Shown here: one piece after another, positions 27,311 through 35,136 of the stretch
How positions within the stretch are numbered: position 1 is the first letter of the stretch
How the letters are laid out: each line of letters starts with the position of its first letter
Source: Bacillus sp. 7884-1
GTDB taxonomy: Bacteria > Bacillota > Bacilli > Bacillales > Cytobacillaceae
NCBI RefSeq assembly: GCF_002272245.1
Contig: NZ_NPDD01000129.1
Location: forward strand, 37,322-101,321
Length of the DNA: 64,000 bases
Direction of reading: 5' to 3'
Notes under the pieces: model-generated
Databases searched by the model: none
Told to the model about the DNA's origin: nothing
What the model saw: the letters and a program-made list of their open reading frames with translations, nothing else
Position numbers and translations under genes: made by a program

Positions 27311-27837
27311 TCATTTACTTGCATATCTTTTGGGCCTTTTTCTTTGCGAATATTTTAGGGTATGGCGGAGGACCAGCCACCATTCCTCTCATTCAAAAAG
27401 AAGTAGTAGAACACTATCAATGGTTAACAACACAAGAATTTAATGAAGCTTTGGCAATGGGAAATGCCTTGCCCGGTCCGATTGCAACAAAGATGGCAGG
27501 CTACATCGGATTTCAAGTAGGAGGCTACTTTGGTTCAATGCTGGCAGTATTAGCAACAGTCGCTCCGTCTCTGATACTGATGCTTACTCTAATGGGTCTT
27601 CTCTATAAGTTTAGGAAATCTCCGCAAGTCAAACGGATGACGCTTTACGTCAAACCCACCATTGCGGTACTTCTAGGAGTGATGACCTTTCAATCATTCT
27701 ATGAATCATACTTCCAAATCGGAATCGGACACATTCTATTTCTAGGAATCGGCAGTTATTTACTAATGGAAAAAGTAAAAGTCCACCCCGGAATAGTCGT
27801 ATTTGGTTCCCTCATTTACGGTGCAATCAATTTGTAA
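27307..27837 (+). CDS. Chromate transporter subunit, YwrA-like
   Basis: A 176-residue partner of the upstream subunit with the same GYGGGPATIPLIQKEVVEHY and ALPGPIATKMAGYIGF motifs. The two sequences are clearly a tandem duplication and should assemble as a heterodimer. A dispersed palindromic repeat starts 18 bases after its stop. Confidence 0.88.
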   Translation: MIIYLHIFWAFFFANILGYGGGPATIPLIQKEVVEHYQWLTTQEFNEALAMGNALPGPIATKMAGYIGFQVGGYFGSMLAVLATVAPSLILMLTLMGLLYKFRKSPQVKRMTLYVKPTIAVLLGVMTFQSFYESYFQIGIGHILFLGIGSYLLMEKVKVHPGIVVFGSLIYGAINL

Positions 27838-27854
27838 GACCATGCCATGGGTGA

Positions 27855-27942
27855 CCATGGGGACGGTTCTTGTGGACCTCGTTAAAACATAAAAGCCAGG
27901 AGAACCGTCCCCATTGAACGGAAGAACCGTCCCCATTGAACG
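27855..27942. repeat. REP-like palindrome copy 1
   Basis: Left arm CCATGGGGACGGTTCTTGTGG, right arm AGGAGAACCGTCCCC, then a second right arm at 27921-27942. First of 15 copies in the window. Confidence 0.92.
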
Positions 27943-27943
27943 A

Positions 27944-27983
27944 AAAAAAGCCACTGTTTCAGTTGAAAACAATGGCTTTTCTG
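27944..27983. terminator. Bidirectional terminator between ywrA-like and HesB-like genes
   Basis: AAAAGCCACTGTTT pairs with AAAACAATGGCTTTT (short internal mismatch), flanked by A- and T-runs. It serves two convergent genes. Confidence 0.85.
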
Positions 27984-27986
27984 TCA

Positions 27987-28298
27987 TTAGGATTTCATAT
28001 TTAATTTCATTCCAAAAGTTAAGATCTCATAATTATTTTTAAGAATAAATCCATAGTTTTTTTTATGGTCGATTACGATATCTCCATCTAGATGGTTAAT
28101 CACCAATGGGTCAATTAGAATGGTAATGGCTTCGACTTTAAATATCTCTTCATTATTTATTTGCTCAACCTGAGCAAGTTCGTACATATACGTGGCCCCT
28201 CAGCCAGTAGTTCGGATTTCATCAATCTTAATGGTTGGCTCTTCACCAAGTACATTTATAAGCTGCTGCTTTGCGTCTATGGTAATGGTAACTTTCAT
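27987..28298 (-). CDS. Probable HesB-like selenoprotein (UGA at codon 33)
   Basis: Read through one in-frame UGA, the frame encodes 103 residues: MKVTITIDAKQQLINVLGEE, then IKIDEIRTTG-U-GATYMYEL and a C-terminus ending GMKLNMKS. This resembles the HesB/IscA-related family of small Fe-S-linked proteins (the HesB-like selenoprotein group), in which Sec or Cys occupies exactly this position. The ATG is eight bases after GAGGTGA on this strand. Without readthrough there would be a 32-codon peptide and an internal fragment lacking a ribosome site, although both flanks look conserved. A SECIS-like hairpin follows the UGA. The role may be in redox or Fe-S chemistry; the exact function of the family is not established. 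A Cys-to-stop pseudogene is the alternative. Confidence 0.82.
28161..28202 (-). promoter_or_regulatory. UGA codon and SECIS-like hairpin
   Basis: The UGA is at 28202-28200. On the coding strand TTGCTCA-GGT-TGAGCAA (28177-28161) forms a perfect 7-bp stem with a GGU loop, and 29 nt separate the UGA from the loop. Bacterial SECIS elements have a small apical loop with G at one of its first positions, about 16-37 nt from the UGA, so this fits well. Confidence 0.78.
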
Positions 28299-28484
28299 TT
28301 TTTTTCACCTCAAGTTAATTTTACCCTTTCCTTTCCGAATTAATCGAGAAATTAGTATTCAGTATAATACTAGTGTTCTTCTCGGCTAGATCATATAAAT
28401 CGCAAGAATTACCTTTCACATTTCGACTTCCTTTTTCCCACTTTTAAGAGAAAAAGTTTGATTTAGTGGGCTATTTTCCAGTTC

Positions 28485-28502
28485 TAATCAAACGTTTAAT
28501 TA
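28485..28502. promoter_or_regulatory. Palindromic motif TAATCAAACGTTTAATTA, copy 1
   Basis: An imperfect palindrome centred on AAACGTTT that recurs at 59900-59913 (reverse) and 60071-60087. It resembles TetR-family operators. No gene start lies immediately beside this copy. Confidence 0.4.
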
Positions 28503-28724
28503 AATCAATTTCTGTTGGAACCTCTCGAGGATTATAAAAGAGCCTTTATTTTGACAGTCTTTGTAAAATCGTGGGATATAACCGTGCCAATCCTCGACTA
28601 TAAATTTTCTTGAAAACCTTGAAGAGTTCTTTTTTTAAAAGGGCTTTTAACACTATTAATCAATCGATTGATTGGAAGGAAAGATGGTGGAGTAATGTCG
28701 AAGTCTGCTTGAAAAGACGGAAAA

Positions 28725-28746
28725 AAAGAGCCCCGAGGCTCTTTTT
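28725..28746. terminator. Bidirectional hairpin terminator
   Basis: AAAAAGAGCC-CCGA-GGCTCTTTTT is a textbook symmetrical terminator. It sits inside a 713-base gap with no supported gene (28299-29010), within a frame that would otherwise encode an unlikely 76-residue peptide, so it probably marks a decayed gene. On the minus strand next to it a fragment reads ADDISTVITPVNASDVEEVV, possibly a relic. Confidence 0.75.
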
Positions 28747-28891
28747 ACATAGATTTACTACTTCTTCCACATCTGATGCATTTACTGGTGTAATAACTGT
28801 ACTTATGTCGTCTGCGAAAGAAACAAAGGATGGATTTTAAATTCAAATAAAACACTCCCTTTGAATGATTAAACCGGTGGTTCAGCCATTG

Positions 28892-28926
28892 TATAGTCAC
28901 TATAGAACAGTGACGTTGTGACTATA
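28892..28926. promoter_or_regulatory. Nested inverted repeats TATAGTCAC / GTGACTATA
   Basis: A perfect 9-bp inverted repeat with a 17-base spacer. The spacer itself contains another GTGAC (28910-28914), so GTCAC at 28896-28900 can pair with either of two partners. Operator or switch-like element; no assigned regulator. Confidence 0.45.
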
Positions 28927-29010
28927 GGTTTATATTTATGATTTAATAGTACCATTTATTGGATTATTCTGAAAGTAAAAACATTCCATAACTGGATTTA
29001 TTCAATCATA

Positions 29011-29319
29011 CTAGACATTATAGTACTCATTTGTTTCTGGGGTGTATTGAAACACAGAATAAATAACTTCAGGATTTGCCTCTTCTTCAAATTCCATGTC
29101 CACTTCTATAAAGTCCCATTCTTTCGCTAATAATTGATCGGTAGTGTTTGAAATATTTTTGTCAGCTAAAAGTTCTTTAATATGTAAGGAGTTTTCTAGA
29201 TTATATTTTGAGCAGGTAAATGGACCAAACTCCTCTGTTTCACCATTTTTTAATAGAAATACAAACTTCCCAATTAAAACTACTGCCGGAATTTCTACTA
29301 AAACCGTGGTTTCATTCAA
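29011..29319 (-). CDS. Hypothetical protein, 102 aa
   Basis: Not recognised. An acidic protein (WDFIEVDMEFEEEANPEVIY near the end) with an N-terminal hydrophobic stretch VEIPAVVLIGKFVFLL and a single Cys. The ATG follows directly after an in-frame TGA and no good ribosome site is visible, so the gene may have lost its true start. Codon pattern and length still suggest a real coding relic. It is convergent with nothing close and alone in its strand. Confidence 0.45.
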   Translation of the reverse strand: MNETTVLVEIPAVVLIGKFVFLLKNGETEEFGPFTCSKYNLENSLHIKELLADKNISNTTDQLLAKEWDFIEVDMEFEEEANPEVIYSVFQYTPETNEYYNV

Positions 29320-29529
29320 TGTAGAAGCGGGTATTTAAAATAGAAATTAGAAATATCCTTTTTTAACGTGTTTAACGTGCATCTCTACTCTATTATATAG
29401 TAGATAGTCTTGTTGGAATGGTTGAAATTTGCGTATTGTAACTTTAGGACTATTTTTAAGAAAATAGGGAACATTTCCAATTTTAAAACGTTTAATAGAT
29501 AGTGAGAATTTTTGGGGGGGAATAAAAAG

Positions 29530-30222
29530 ATGAGGCAAGGTTTAATTTTGATCACTTTTTTAATGTTAATGGCTGCATGTTCTTCTGAAGATGTTTCTCA
29601 GAGAAAGGTAGATACTACCGATGAATTATCTCCAGAAACAATGACCTTAGAACCAACCCAATTGATAACTGAGAATGAAATGATGGAGAGCAATCAAGAT
29701 ATTCAACTGATAAACAGTGAAAATAATAGCAATGTTGAAACGCAAAGTTTACTTTCTTCTCAGACGGTAGAGGAAGGGGAAAATGAAATTCAAACCCTAT
29801 CAAAGGAACCTACGGAACCCTTAGTGGAGGAAAAAGAAGAAACACCTGCCGAGGATTCTATTATGATCGGAGATACGAAATATATTAATTTGATGAAAGA
29901 AGAAAAGTTTCAGGATTGGATAAACGTTGCGGTGAAATATGGGGCAAGCCTTTATGCTATTCCGTATTCTGATGTTTTTGCCATTGTGAAAGATGAAGAG
30001 GTGCTCGTCGGTATGAGTACTGGGGTTGCGAGTGCAACGCCAAACCACATCGATATTCTTTGTGATTTGATGGTAGATAAAGGCGAGTCTTCAGAAAAAG
30101 TTATCGAAGGTATCAAACAAGTGGCTCAAACAGGAGAAAGTGTTCAAGTGCTAGGTCCACAAGAATTTGGCGATGATTATTCAATCGAAAAGCAAGAGGA
30201 GTGGATTGTTGTTTCATGGTGA
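29530..30222 (+). CDS. Hypothetical lipoprotein, 230 aa
   Basis: A secreted lipoprotein: the signal peptide has lipobox LMAAC (Cys about residue 16), then a Glu/Thr/Ser-rich low-complexity linker to about residue 110, then a compact C-terminal domain (GDTKYINLMKEEKFQDWINV, VLGPQEFGDDYSIEKQEEW). The family is not recognised. ATG chosen because GGGGGGAA lies 7-8 bases upstream. A REP-like repeat begins right at the stop codon. Confidence 0.7.
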   Translation: MRQGLILITFLMLMAACSSEDVSQRKVDTTDELSPETMTLEPTQLITENEMMESNQDIQLINSENNSNVETQSLLSSQTVEEGENEIQTLSKEPTEPLVEEKEETPAEDSIMIGDTKYINLMKEEKFQDWINVAVKYGASLYAIPYSDVFAIVKDEEVLVGMSTGVASATPNHIDILCDLMVDKGESSEKVIEGIKQVAQTGESVQVLGPQEFGDDYSIEKQEEWIVVSW

Positions 30223-30305
30223 TGGGACCGTGGGGGGACCGTAGGGACGGTTCTTTTGGTCTGCACTACCTATATTAAAAGGACGAGAGAACCGTCCCTA
30301 TGGTC
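30223..30305. repeat. REP-like palindrome copy 2
   Basis: Left arm GTAGGGACGGTTCTTTTGG, right arm GAGAGAACCGTCCCTATGG, with a duplicated GGGACCGT lead-in. It starts immediately after the lipoprotein stop. Confidence 0.9.
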
Positions 30306-30311
30306 AGAAAG

Positions 30312-30349
30312 GCCGTTGTCAAATCTATTTGGCAGCGGTTTTTTTTTTG
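30312..30349 (+). terminator. Terminator downstream of lipoprotein and repeat
   Basis: CCGTTGTCAAAT pairs with ATTTGGCAGCGG (G-T wobbles) and is followed by ten T. Confidence 0.85.
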
Positions 30350-30521
30350 TCTTTTTTAATACTAAGGAAATCTTAAGATTTTCATAGAATGTTTTTTAAG
30401 ATTTCATGGGTATCATGTTTTTAAAGCAAAAATGCCTTTTTGACGGACGTTGGGGAATAGGTTTTGATGCTTAATACATCATACAAACAATAATAATGTA
30501 ATTAATTTCAATAATATTTTA

Positions 30522-30550
30522 TTGATAAACGATAAAATTTGTGTTAAATT
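30522..30550 (+). promoter_or_regulatory. Sigma-A-type promoter of the ABC exporter operon
   Basis: TTGATA, 17-base spacer, TAAATT, about 55 bases before the ATPase ATG. The stretch 30350-30521 holds only AT-rich sequence and a small AAATCTTAAGATTT palindrome. Confidence 0.55.
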
Positions 30551-30603
30551 CGAATAAGTAATAAAAGACGAAATGATTAAATCCATTAAAAAGGAGTACG
30601 TGT

Positions 30604-31536
30604 ATGAGTAACGAACCTATCATCAGCTTGAGTAATGTGACCAAAGTAATTGGTCGGACTACCATTATCGATAATCTTACGTTTGATGTACCACAAGGTG
30701 AAATCTTCGGCTTCCTTGGTCCAAATGGGGCTGGAAAAACCACTACTATCCGCATGATCGTTGGGCTGATGTCAATCACCAAGGGTCAGATACTGATTAA
30801 GGGGAAAAATATCAAAACCGAATTCGAGCAAGCGATCCGCCATGTCGGCGCCATTGTAGAAAGTCCGGAAATGTACAAATATCTGAGCGGGTACCAGAAT
30901 CTTGTTCATTACGCTCGTATGGTGCCGGGGGTAACCAAGGAACGGATTGACGAAGTGGTGTCACTGGTCAAGCTAGAAAACCGTATCCATGACAAAGTTA
31001 AAAAGTATTCGCTCGGCATGCGCCAGCGTTTGGGAGTCGCCCAAGCACTGCTGCACCGGCCATCTCTGCTCATTCTCGACGAACCGACGAACGGTCTTGA
31101 CCCTGCGGGGATTCGCGAATTGCGCGATTATTTGCGGCATTTGACCCGTACGGAAGGAATCAGCGTTGTCGTCTCTAGCCATCTGTTGTCTGAGATGGAA
31201 CTCATGTGTGACCGGGTCGCTATCCTCCAACGCGGCAAGCTGGTCGAGGTAATGCCGATTCAGGGATTTACTCGTGGGAACGATCAAATTCAAACGTATC
31301 ATATCCAAGCACAGCCGCCGGAACAGGCGTTGGTGACCATAAGAAAGATGGATGGGGTCGTAGAAGTCAAACTAATTCAGGATGGGCTCGTCGAGGTTTC
31401 CACCGAGAGGGAATGCATCCCGGAAATTCTAGTCGGGCTAATGGAGAACCGTATTCGTATCTACGGCGTCCAGATTATTAACCAGACTCTGGAAGAACGA
31501 TTCTTGGAAATTACGGGGGGAAGACAAATTGGTTAA
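30604..31536 (+). CDS. ABC transporter ATP-binding protein, BcrA/lantibiotic-immunity type
   Basis: A 310-residue ATPase: Walker A GPNGAGKTTT, signature YSLGMRQRLGVAQAL, Walker B LLILDEPTNGLDPAGI, H-loop SSHLLSEMELMCD. The type is that of drug, bacitracin or lantibiotic export and of CcmA/YxlF relatives. The C-terminal 90 residues are the usual regulatory tail. Codons from about 30800 onward are clearly more GC-rich than the surroundings, suggesting acquisition. AAAGGAGTACG precedes the ATG. It forms a two-gene unit with the membrane protein downstream. Confidence 0.88.
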   Translation: MSNEPIISLSNVTKVIGRTTIIDNLTFDVPQGEIFGFLGPNGAGKTTTIRMIVGLMSITKGQILIKGKNIKTEFEQAIRHVGAIVESPEMYKYLSGYQNLVHYARMVPGVTKERIDEVVSLVKLENRIHDKVKKYSLGMRQRLGVAQALLHRPSLLILDEPTNGLDPAGIRELRDYLRHLTRTEGISVVVSSHLLSEMELMCDRVAILQRGKLVEVMPIQGFTRGNDQIQTYHIQAQPPEQALVTIRKMDGVVEVKLIQDGLVEVSTERECIPEILVGLMENRIRIYGVQIINQTLEERFLEITGGRQIG

Positions 31537-32473
31537 TCTAGTACTCAATGAAAATATGAAGATTTACCGACGGGTGCGAACATGGATCCTGGTCGGACTT
31601 ATGGCCGCTTTTGTGCTTTTTGTCAATTTCATTGAATGGCATTCCGATGGAAAAAAGGCGGAAGGCGAAGGCTGGCGGTCAGCACTGCAGCAGGAGAATC
31701 AGCAATATAGCGAAATTCTGAAGCAGCCCAAGCTGGGTGAAGATGATCGAACGTTCTACCAGGAGCGGATTGCCATTAACGATTATCACTTGGAGCAGAA
31801 TATTCGTTCAACGGATGGCACAATGTGGGATGGCGTGAACGGTTCGGCAGGCATGATGATCGTGATTACAATTTTCACCATCATCATTGCAGGAGACAGT
31901 CTAGCAGGTGAATTTTCATCTGGCACGATCAAGCTGCTGCTCATCCGGCCGGCTAGCAGGGTCAAGATCCTGGTCTCCAAGTATATCTCTTTTCTATTGT
32001 TCAGCATGCTGTTGTTACTCACGCTGTTTGTCATATCTGTCGCGGTCAACGGAATCTTATACGGCTTTGGTAACATGGATCTACCGTTGATCAGCATGAC
32101 TGCGGAAGGGCAAATCGTCGAAAGAAATATGGTCCTCAATCTGTGGAAAACGTATATGCTGGGCGGTGTATCCACGGTTATGTACGTAACCATGGCCTTT
32201 ATGATTTCGTCCGCCTTCCGAAGCAGCGCGATGGCAATCGGGTTTTCCATCGGCGCCTTGTTTGCGGGTAACATTGTTCTGGAGGCACTGCAGCGGTTTG
32301 ATTGGAGTAAGTATCTGTTGTTCGCCAACACCGATCTTACCCAGTATCTGAACGGGCATCCTTTCCAAGAGGGAATGACATTGTCCTTTTCCATCGTCGT
32401 GCTCGTTGTCTATTTCCTCGTGTTCAATTTGATTTCCTGGCTTCTATTTACACGTAGAGATGTAGCGGCTTAA
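31529..32473 (+). CDS. ABC-2 family transporter permease
   Basis: A 314-residue membrane protein with one N-terminal helix, a roughly 90-residue extracellular loop, and five C-terminal helices (segments around AGMMIVITIFTIIIAGDSLAGE and FLLFSMLLLLTLFVISVAVN in part), typical of ABC-2 exporters linked to BcrA-type ATPases. The TTG start has ACGGGGGGAAG six bases upstream and overlaps the ATPase gene by eight bases. GC-rich like its partner. A REP-like repeat follows the stop. Confidence 0.85.
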   Translation: MVNLVLNENMKIYRRVRTWILVGLMAAFVLFVNFIEWHSDGKKAEGEGWRSALQQENQQYSEILKQPKLGEDDRTFYQERIAINDYHLEQNIRSTDGTMWDGVNGSAGMMIVITIFTIIIAGDSLAGEFSSGTIKLLLIRPASRVKILVSKYISFLLFSMLLLLTLFVISVAVNGILYGFGNMDLPLISMTAEGQIVERNMVLNLWKTYMLGGVSTVMYVTMAFMISSAFRSSAMAIGFSIGALFAGNIVLEALQRFDWSKYLLFANTDLTQYLNGHPFQEGMTLSFSIVVLVVYFLVFNLISWLLFTRRDVAA

Positions 32474-32595
32474 AAGACCGTGGAAAGACTGTGGGGACGG
32501 TTCTTGGAAAGACCGAGGGGACGGTTCTTGTGGTCTTGTACTAAACATATAAAAAACCATGAGAACCGTCCCTATGGTCCCTCTATGGTCCCTCG
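32474..32595. repeat. REP-like palindrome copy 3 (compound)
   Basis: Two left arms (32491-32507 and 32515-32535) and one right arm (32557-32580), plus extra CTATGGTCCCT units that reach the end of the pseudogene at 32597. Confidence 0.92.
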
Positions 32596-32596
32596 G

Positions 32597-33313
32597 TTAT
32601 GGATTCGTTGACCAAAGTCCGGCTGTTTTTAGGACAACTCTTGGGTGGAGCTTTAATCCAGAGACGATAAGGTCGGCTAGATCTTCTGGGTGCATTACTT
32701 TTTCTGGATCTCCAGTGATTAGATTTGTATCATAGGCTAGGTCCGTTGCTACTGTACTTGGTGTTAATGCTGTTACACGGATATTGTTTTTCTTACTTCT
32801 AGCATGAGCGATTCTGTCAGCCCGAGGACCGCGAATTTGGATGCACTATATGCACTTGTAACTGGGGCTCCTTTTTGCCCTGCTGAAGAAGAAATATTGA
32901 TGATATCACCGGATTTCCGTTCGATCATCCCAGGCAAGACCGCTCTTGTAACATTGTAGACACCCATTACGTTTACGCGGATAATGTTTTCCCACTCTTC
33001 AGGCGATAACTCTAAAAAGCCGCCAAATTTAGCAATCCCTGCGTTGTTAATTAAAATATCAATAGACTCTAGGTCTGATTGTATATGCTCTACAGCATGT
33101 TGAACGGACGTTAAATCCGCTACATCGGCGGCGGCTGCAGATACACTGACATCATATGGTGCTAGTTCATCTGCCACTTTTTCCAGGATTGGACATATTT
33201 AAGCCAATTAAGCCAAGATTAACGCCTTCTTTGGCTAAAGCAATGGCCGTAGCTCGGCCAATTCCTCTTCCTGCTCCCGTAATCATCGCGTTTTTTCCTT
33301 TTAAAGAGATCAT
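32597..33313 (-). pseudogene. Short-chain dehydrogenase/reductase with two frameshifts
   Basis: A FabG-like SDR of about 239 codons: [20 protein letters not shown] (NAD(P) motif), [12 protein letters not shown], the SSSAGQKG Ser, YSASK active site, and a C-terminus ending [10 protein letters not shown]. Reading needs two corrections: one surplus base near 33191 (CCAATCCTGG) and one missing A in an A-run near 32790. An AGGGAGTG site stands before the ATG at 33313. All catalytic residues persist, so the decay is recent or the frameshifts are sequencing errors. It lies beside the aldo/keto reductase, divergently oriented. Confidence 0.75.
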
Positions 33314-33513
33314 CTGTACACTCCCTATGTTTAATGAGTTAGTAGTCATCAATCCAACATATGTATTCTCTCCCTATTTTTCAAAATCATTTCATGGTTA
33401 AGAGAAAGATGTATGATGAATAGAAAGCCTAAGAATGGAGCATAAATTAACAGGTATGATACGATTACGACTTGACTGGTAAATACATATGGATTGTAAA
33501 AGGAGAATGTAAC

Positions 33514-34338
33514 ATGAATTTTGTCACTTTAAATAATGGCGTGAAAATGCCACAGCTAGGATTTGGTGTTTGGCAGGTTCCGGATGACCAAGCGACAGAG
33601 GCAGTAGAGATAGCATTAAAAGTTGGTTACACCTCTATTGATACGGCGATGATTTATAAAAATGAAAAGGGCGTGGGGAGGGCGATTGCTGAATCTTCCG
33701 TTCCTCGCGAGGAGTTATTTATTACAACCAAAGTTTGGAATGCTGACCAAGGCTTTGACAAAACCTTACGTGCCTTTGATGAAAGCTTGGACAGATTGGG
33801 ACTGGATTATGTTGATTTATATTTGATTCACTGGCCAACCCCTAACTTTGATCAATATGTTGATACCTATAAGGCTCTAGAAAAGCTTTATCATGATGGC
33901 CGAGTGAAGGCAATTGGGGTTTGTAACTTTGAAATTGAACACTTAGAGCGCATTTTAAAAGAATGTGAAGTCGTGCCGGTATTAAATCAGGTTGAATGTC
34001 ACCCATACCTTGCTCAAAATGAGTTAAAAGAGTTTTGTGCAAAACATAATATCTTTGTAGAAGCGTGGAGCCCGCTAGACCAGGGAGGAGAGGTGCTGCA
34101 GGACGAAGTCATTCAAACGTTTGCTGCATCACATAGCAAAACCTCAGCACAAGTGGTGTTGCGCTGGCATTTACAAAACAACACCATCGTCATTCCGAAA
34201 TCAGTAACACCATCAAGAATCAAAGAAAACATTAACGTATTTGATTTCGAACTGTCCGCGAATGAAATGGACCAAATAAATAAACTTAATCGCAATCGAC
34301 GTAAAGGCGCACATCCAAACGACTTGCATAATCGGTGA
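33514..34338 (+). CDS. Aldo/keto reductase, YvgN/YtbE-like
   Basis: A 274-residue NADPH-dependent reductase. The catalytic tetrad is visible: Asp and Tyr in IDTAMIYKNE, Lys in FITTKVWN, His in YLIHWPTP. The cofactor signature IPKSVTPSRIKEN is near the C-terminus. It likely reduces methylglyoxal and other aldehydes. The start is the ATG after AAAGGAGAATG; a longer frame from 33472 lacks a ribosome site. A REP-like repeat begins immediately after the stop. Confidence 0.9.
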   Translation: MNFVTLNNGVKMPQLGFGVWQVPDDQATEAVEIALKVGYTSIDTAMIYKNEKGVGRAIAESSVPREELFITTKVWNADQGFDKTLRAFDESLDRLGLDYVDLYLIHWPTPNFDQYVDTYKALEKLYHDGRVKAIGVCNFEIEHLERILKECEVVPVLNQVECHPYLAQNELKEFCAKHNIFVEAWSPLDQGGEVLQDEVIQTFAASHSKTSAQVVLRWHLQNNTIVIPKSVTPSRIKENINVFDFELSANEMDQINKLNRNRRKGAHPNDLHNR

Positions 34339-34339
34339 G

Positions 34340-34408
34340 CCGTGGGGACGGTTCTTATGGTCCTCATTCGAACCATAAGAACCGTCCCCTTGGACACCCT
34401 TGGACACT
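34340..34408. repeat. REP-like palindrome copy 4
   Basis: Left arm GTGGGGACGGTTCTTATGGT and right arm ACCATAAGAACCGTCCCC with a 10-base loop, then a duplicated CCTTGGACA tail. It could act as the terminator for the aldo/keto reductase. Confidence 0.92.
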
Positions 34409-34437
34409 TTGTTCCCTTTTTATGCAGGTCTATTTTG

Positions 34438-34908
34438 CTATAATTGGTTCTTAGTATTAATGGAAAAGATTACTTCATCTTCAACAGCCGTTATTACTTT
34501 GCCGGTATCTTTAAAACCTACGTATAAATATAGTTGTTTTGCTATTTCATTTTCAGGAACAAAGGTTATAAATATTTCGTCACAATTATATTGATTAATC
34601 ATTTCATTTATAACTAATAGTAAGGCTTGCTTACCATACCCATTTCCTTGAAACTTGTAATCAATCATGATTCTACAAATTTCATAGCCAGAAAGTTCGT
34701 CCGAATACCCATACATGGTAAAGCCTATGGGCGTATCATTTTGATAAATGGCTCTAACTGTCCAATTCTCTTCTATACTAGCTTGTGCTAGGGATAAACA
34801 GTTTGAGGCAATGGTCTTTTCAAATACTCTGTTTTGTTGGTCTTCTGCACTGCTAAGTCTTATAATGTCCAACCAGTTTTGTTTATTTATTTCCTTTAAT
34901 ATAATCAT
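34438..34908 (-). CDS. GNAT N-acetyltransferase
   Basis: A 156-residue acetyltransferase. Acetyl-CoA motif A is RIMIDYKFQGNGYGKQAL and motif B includes FVPENEIAKQLYLYVGFKDTG. The overall look is that of diamine/spermidine acetyltransferases (BltD/PaiA-like), but substrates in this superfamily cannot be read from sequence. The ATG six bases after GAGGGA is chosen over an upstream TTG. It is flanked on both sides by REP-like repeats. Confidence 0.82.
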   Translation of the reverse strand: MIILKEINKQNWLDIIRLSSAEDQQNRVFEKTIASNCLSLAQASIEENWTVRAIYQNDTPIGFTMYGYSDELSGYEICRIMIDYKFQGNGYGKQALLLVINEMINQYNCDEIFITFVPENEIAKQLYLYVGFKDTGKVITAVEDEVIFSINTKNQL

Positions 34909-34984
34909 TTCATTTCCCTCTAATCCCAATTTTAATACTCCTTAAATATTCTTCATTTGGTGCAAATACCCTTTTTTGAAGAAA

Positions 34985-35070
34985 GACCACGAGAAGACCG
35001 TGGGGACGGTTCTCGTGGTCTCATCTCTCACTTGGACCACGAGAACCGTCCCCATGGAAACCCCCATGGA
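34985..35070. repeat. REP-like palindrome copy 5
   Basis: GGGGACGGTTCTCGTGGTC (35002-35020) pairs with its exact complement at 35035-35053: a perfect 19-bp stem with a 14-base loop, plus CCCCATGGAA repeats. It sits about 70 bases before the next gene and could enter its leader. Confidence 0.93.
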
Positions 35071-35136
35071 AATGTGTCGAAGTCTGCTGCGAAGTGTAGT
35101 AAAATGGAAATAAATAGTTTTATAGGAGTGGAATGG

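Noticed and set aside
28161..28389. Two plus-strand frames opposite the HesB-like gene
   Set aside because: Mirror frames of the selenoprotein candidate on the other strand; no ribosome site.
28610..28840. 76-codon plus-strand frame
   Set aside because: It runs through a perfect bidirectional terminator and has no ribosome site or protein-like composition.
29011..29319. In-frame TGA just upstream of the ATG considered as a second selenocysteine codon
   Set aside because: No protein-like sequence before the TGA and no hairpin at the right distance after it.
28697..35088. 14-base identity TGTCGAAGTCTGCT near 28698 and 35075
   Set aside because: Only two short copies in unrelated contexts; too little to call a repeat family.
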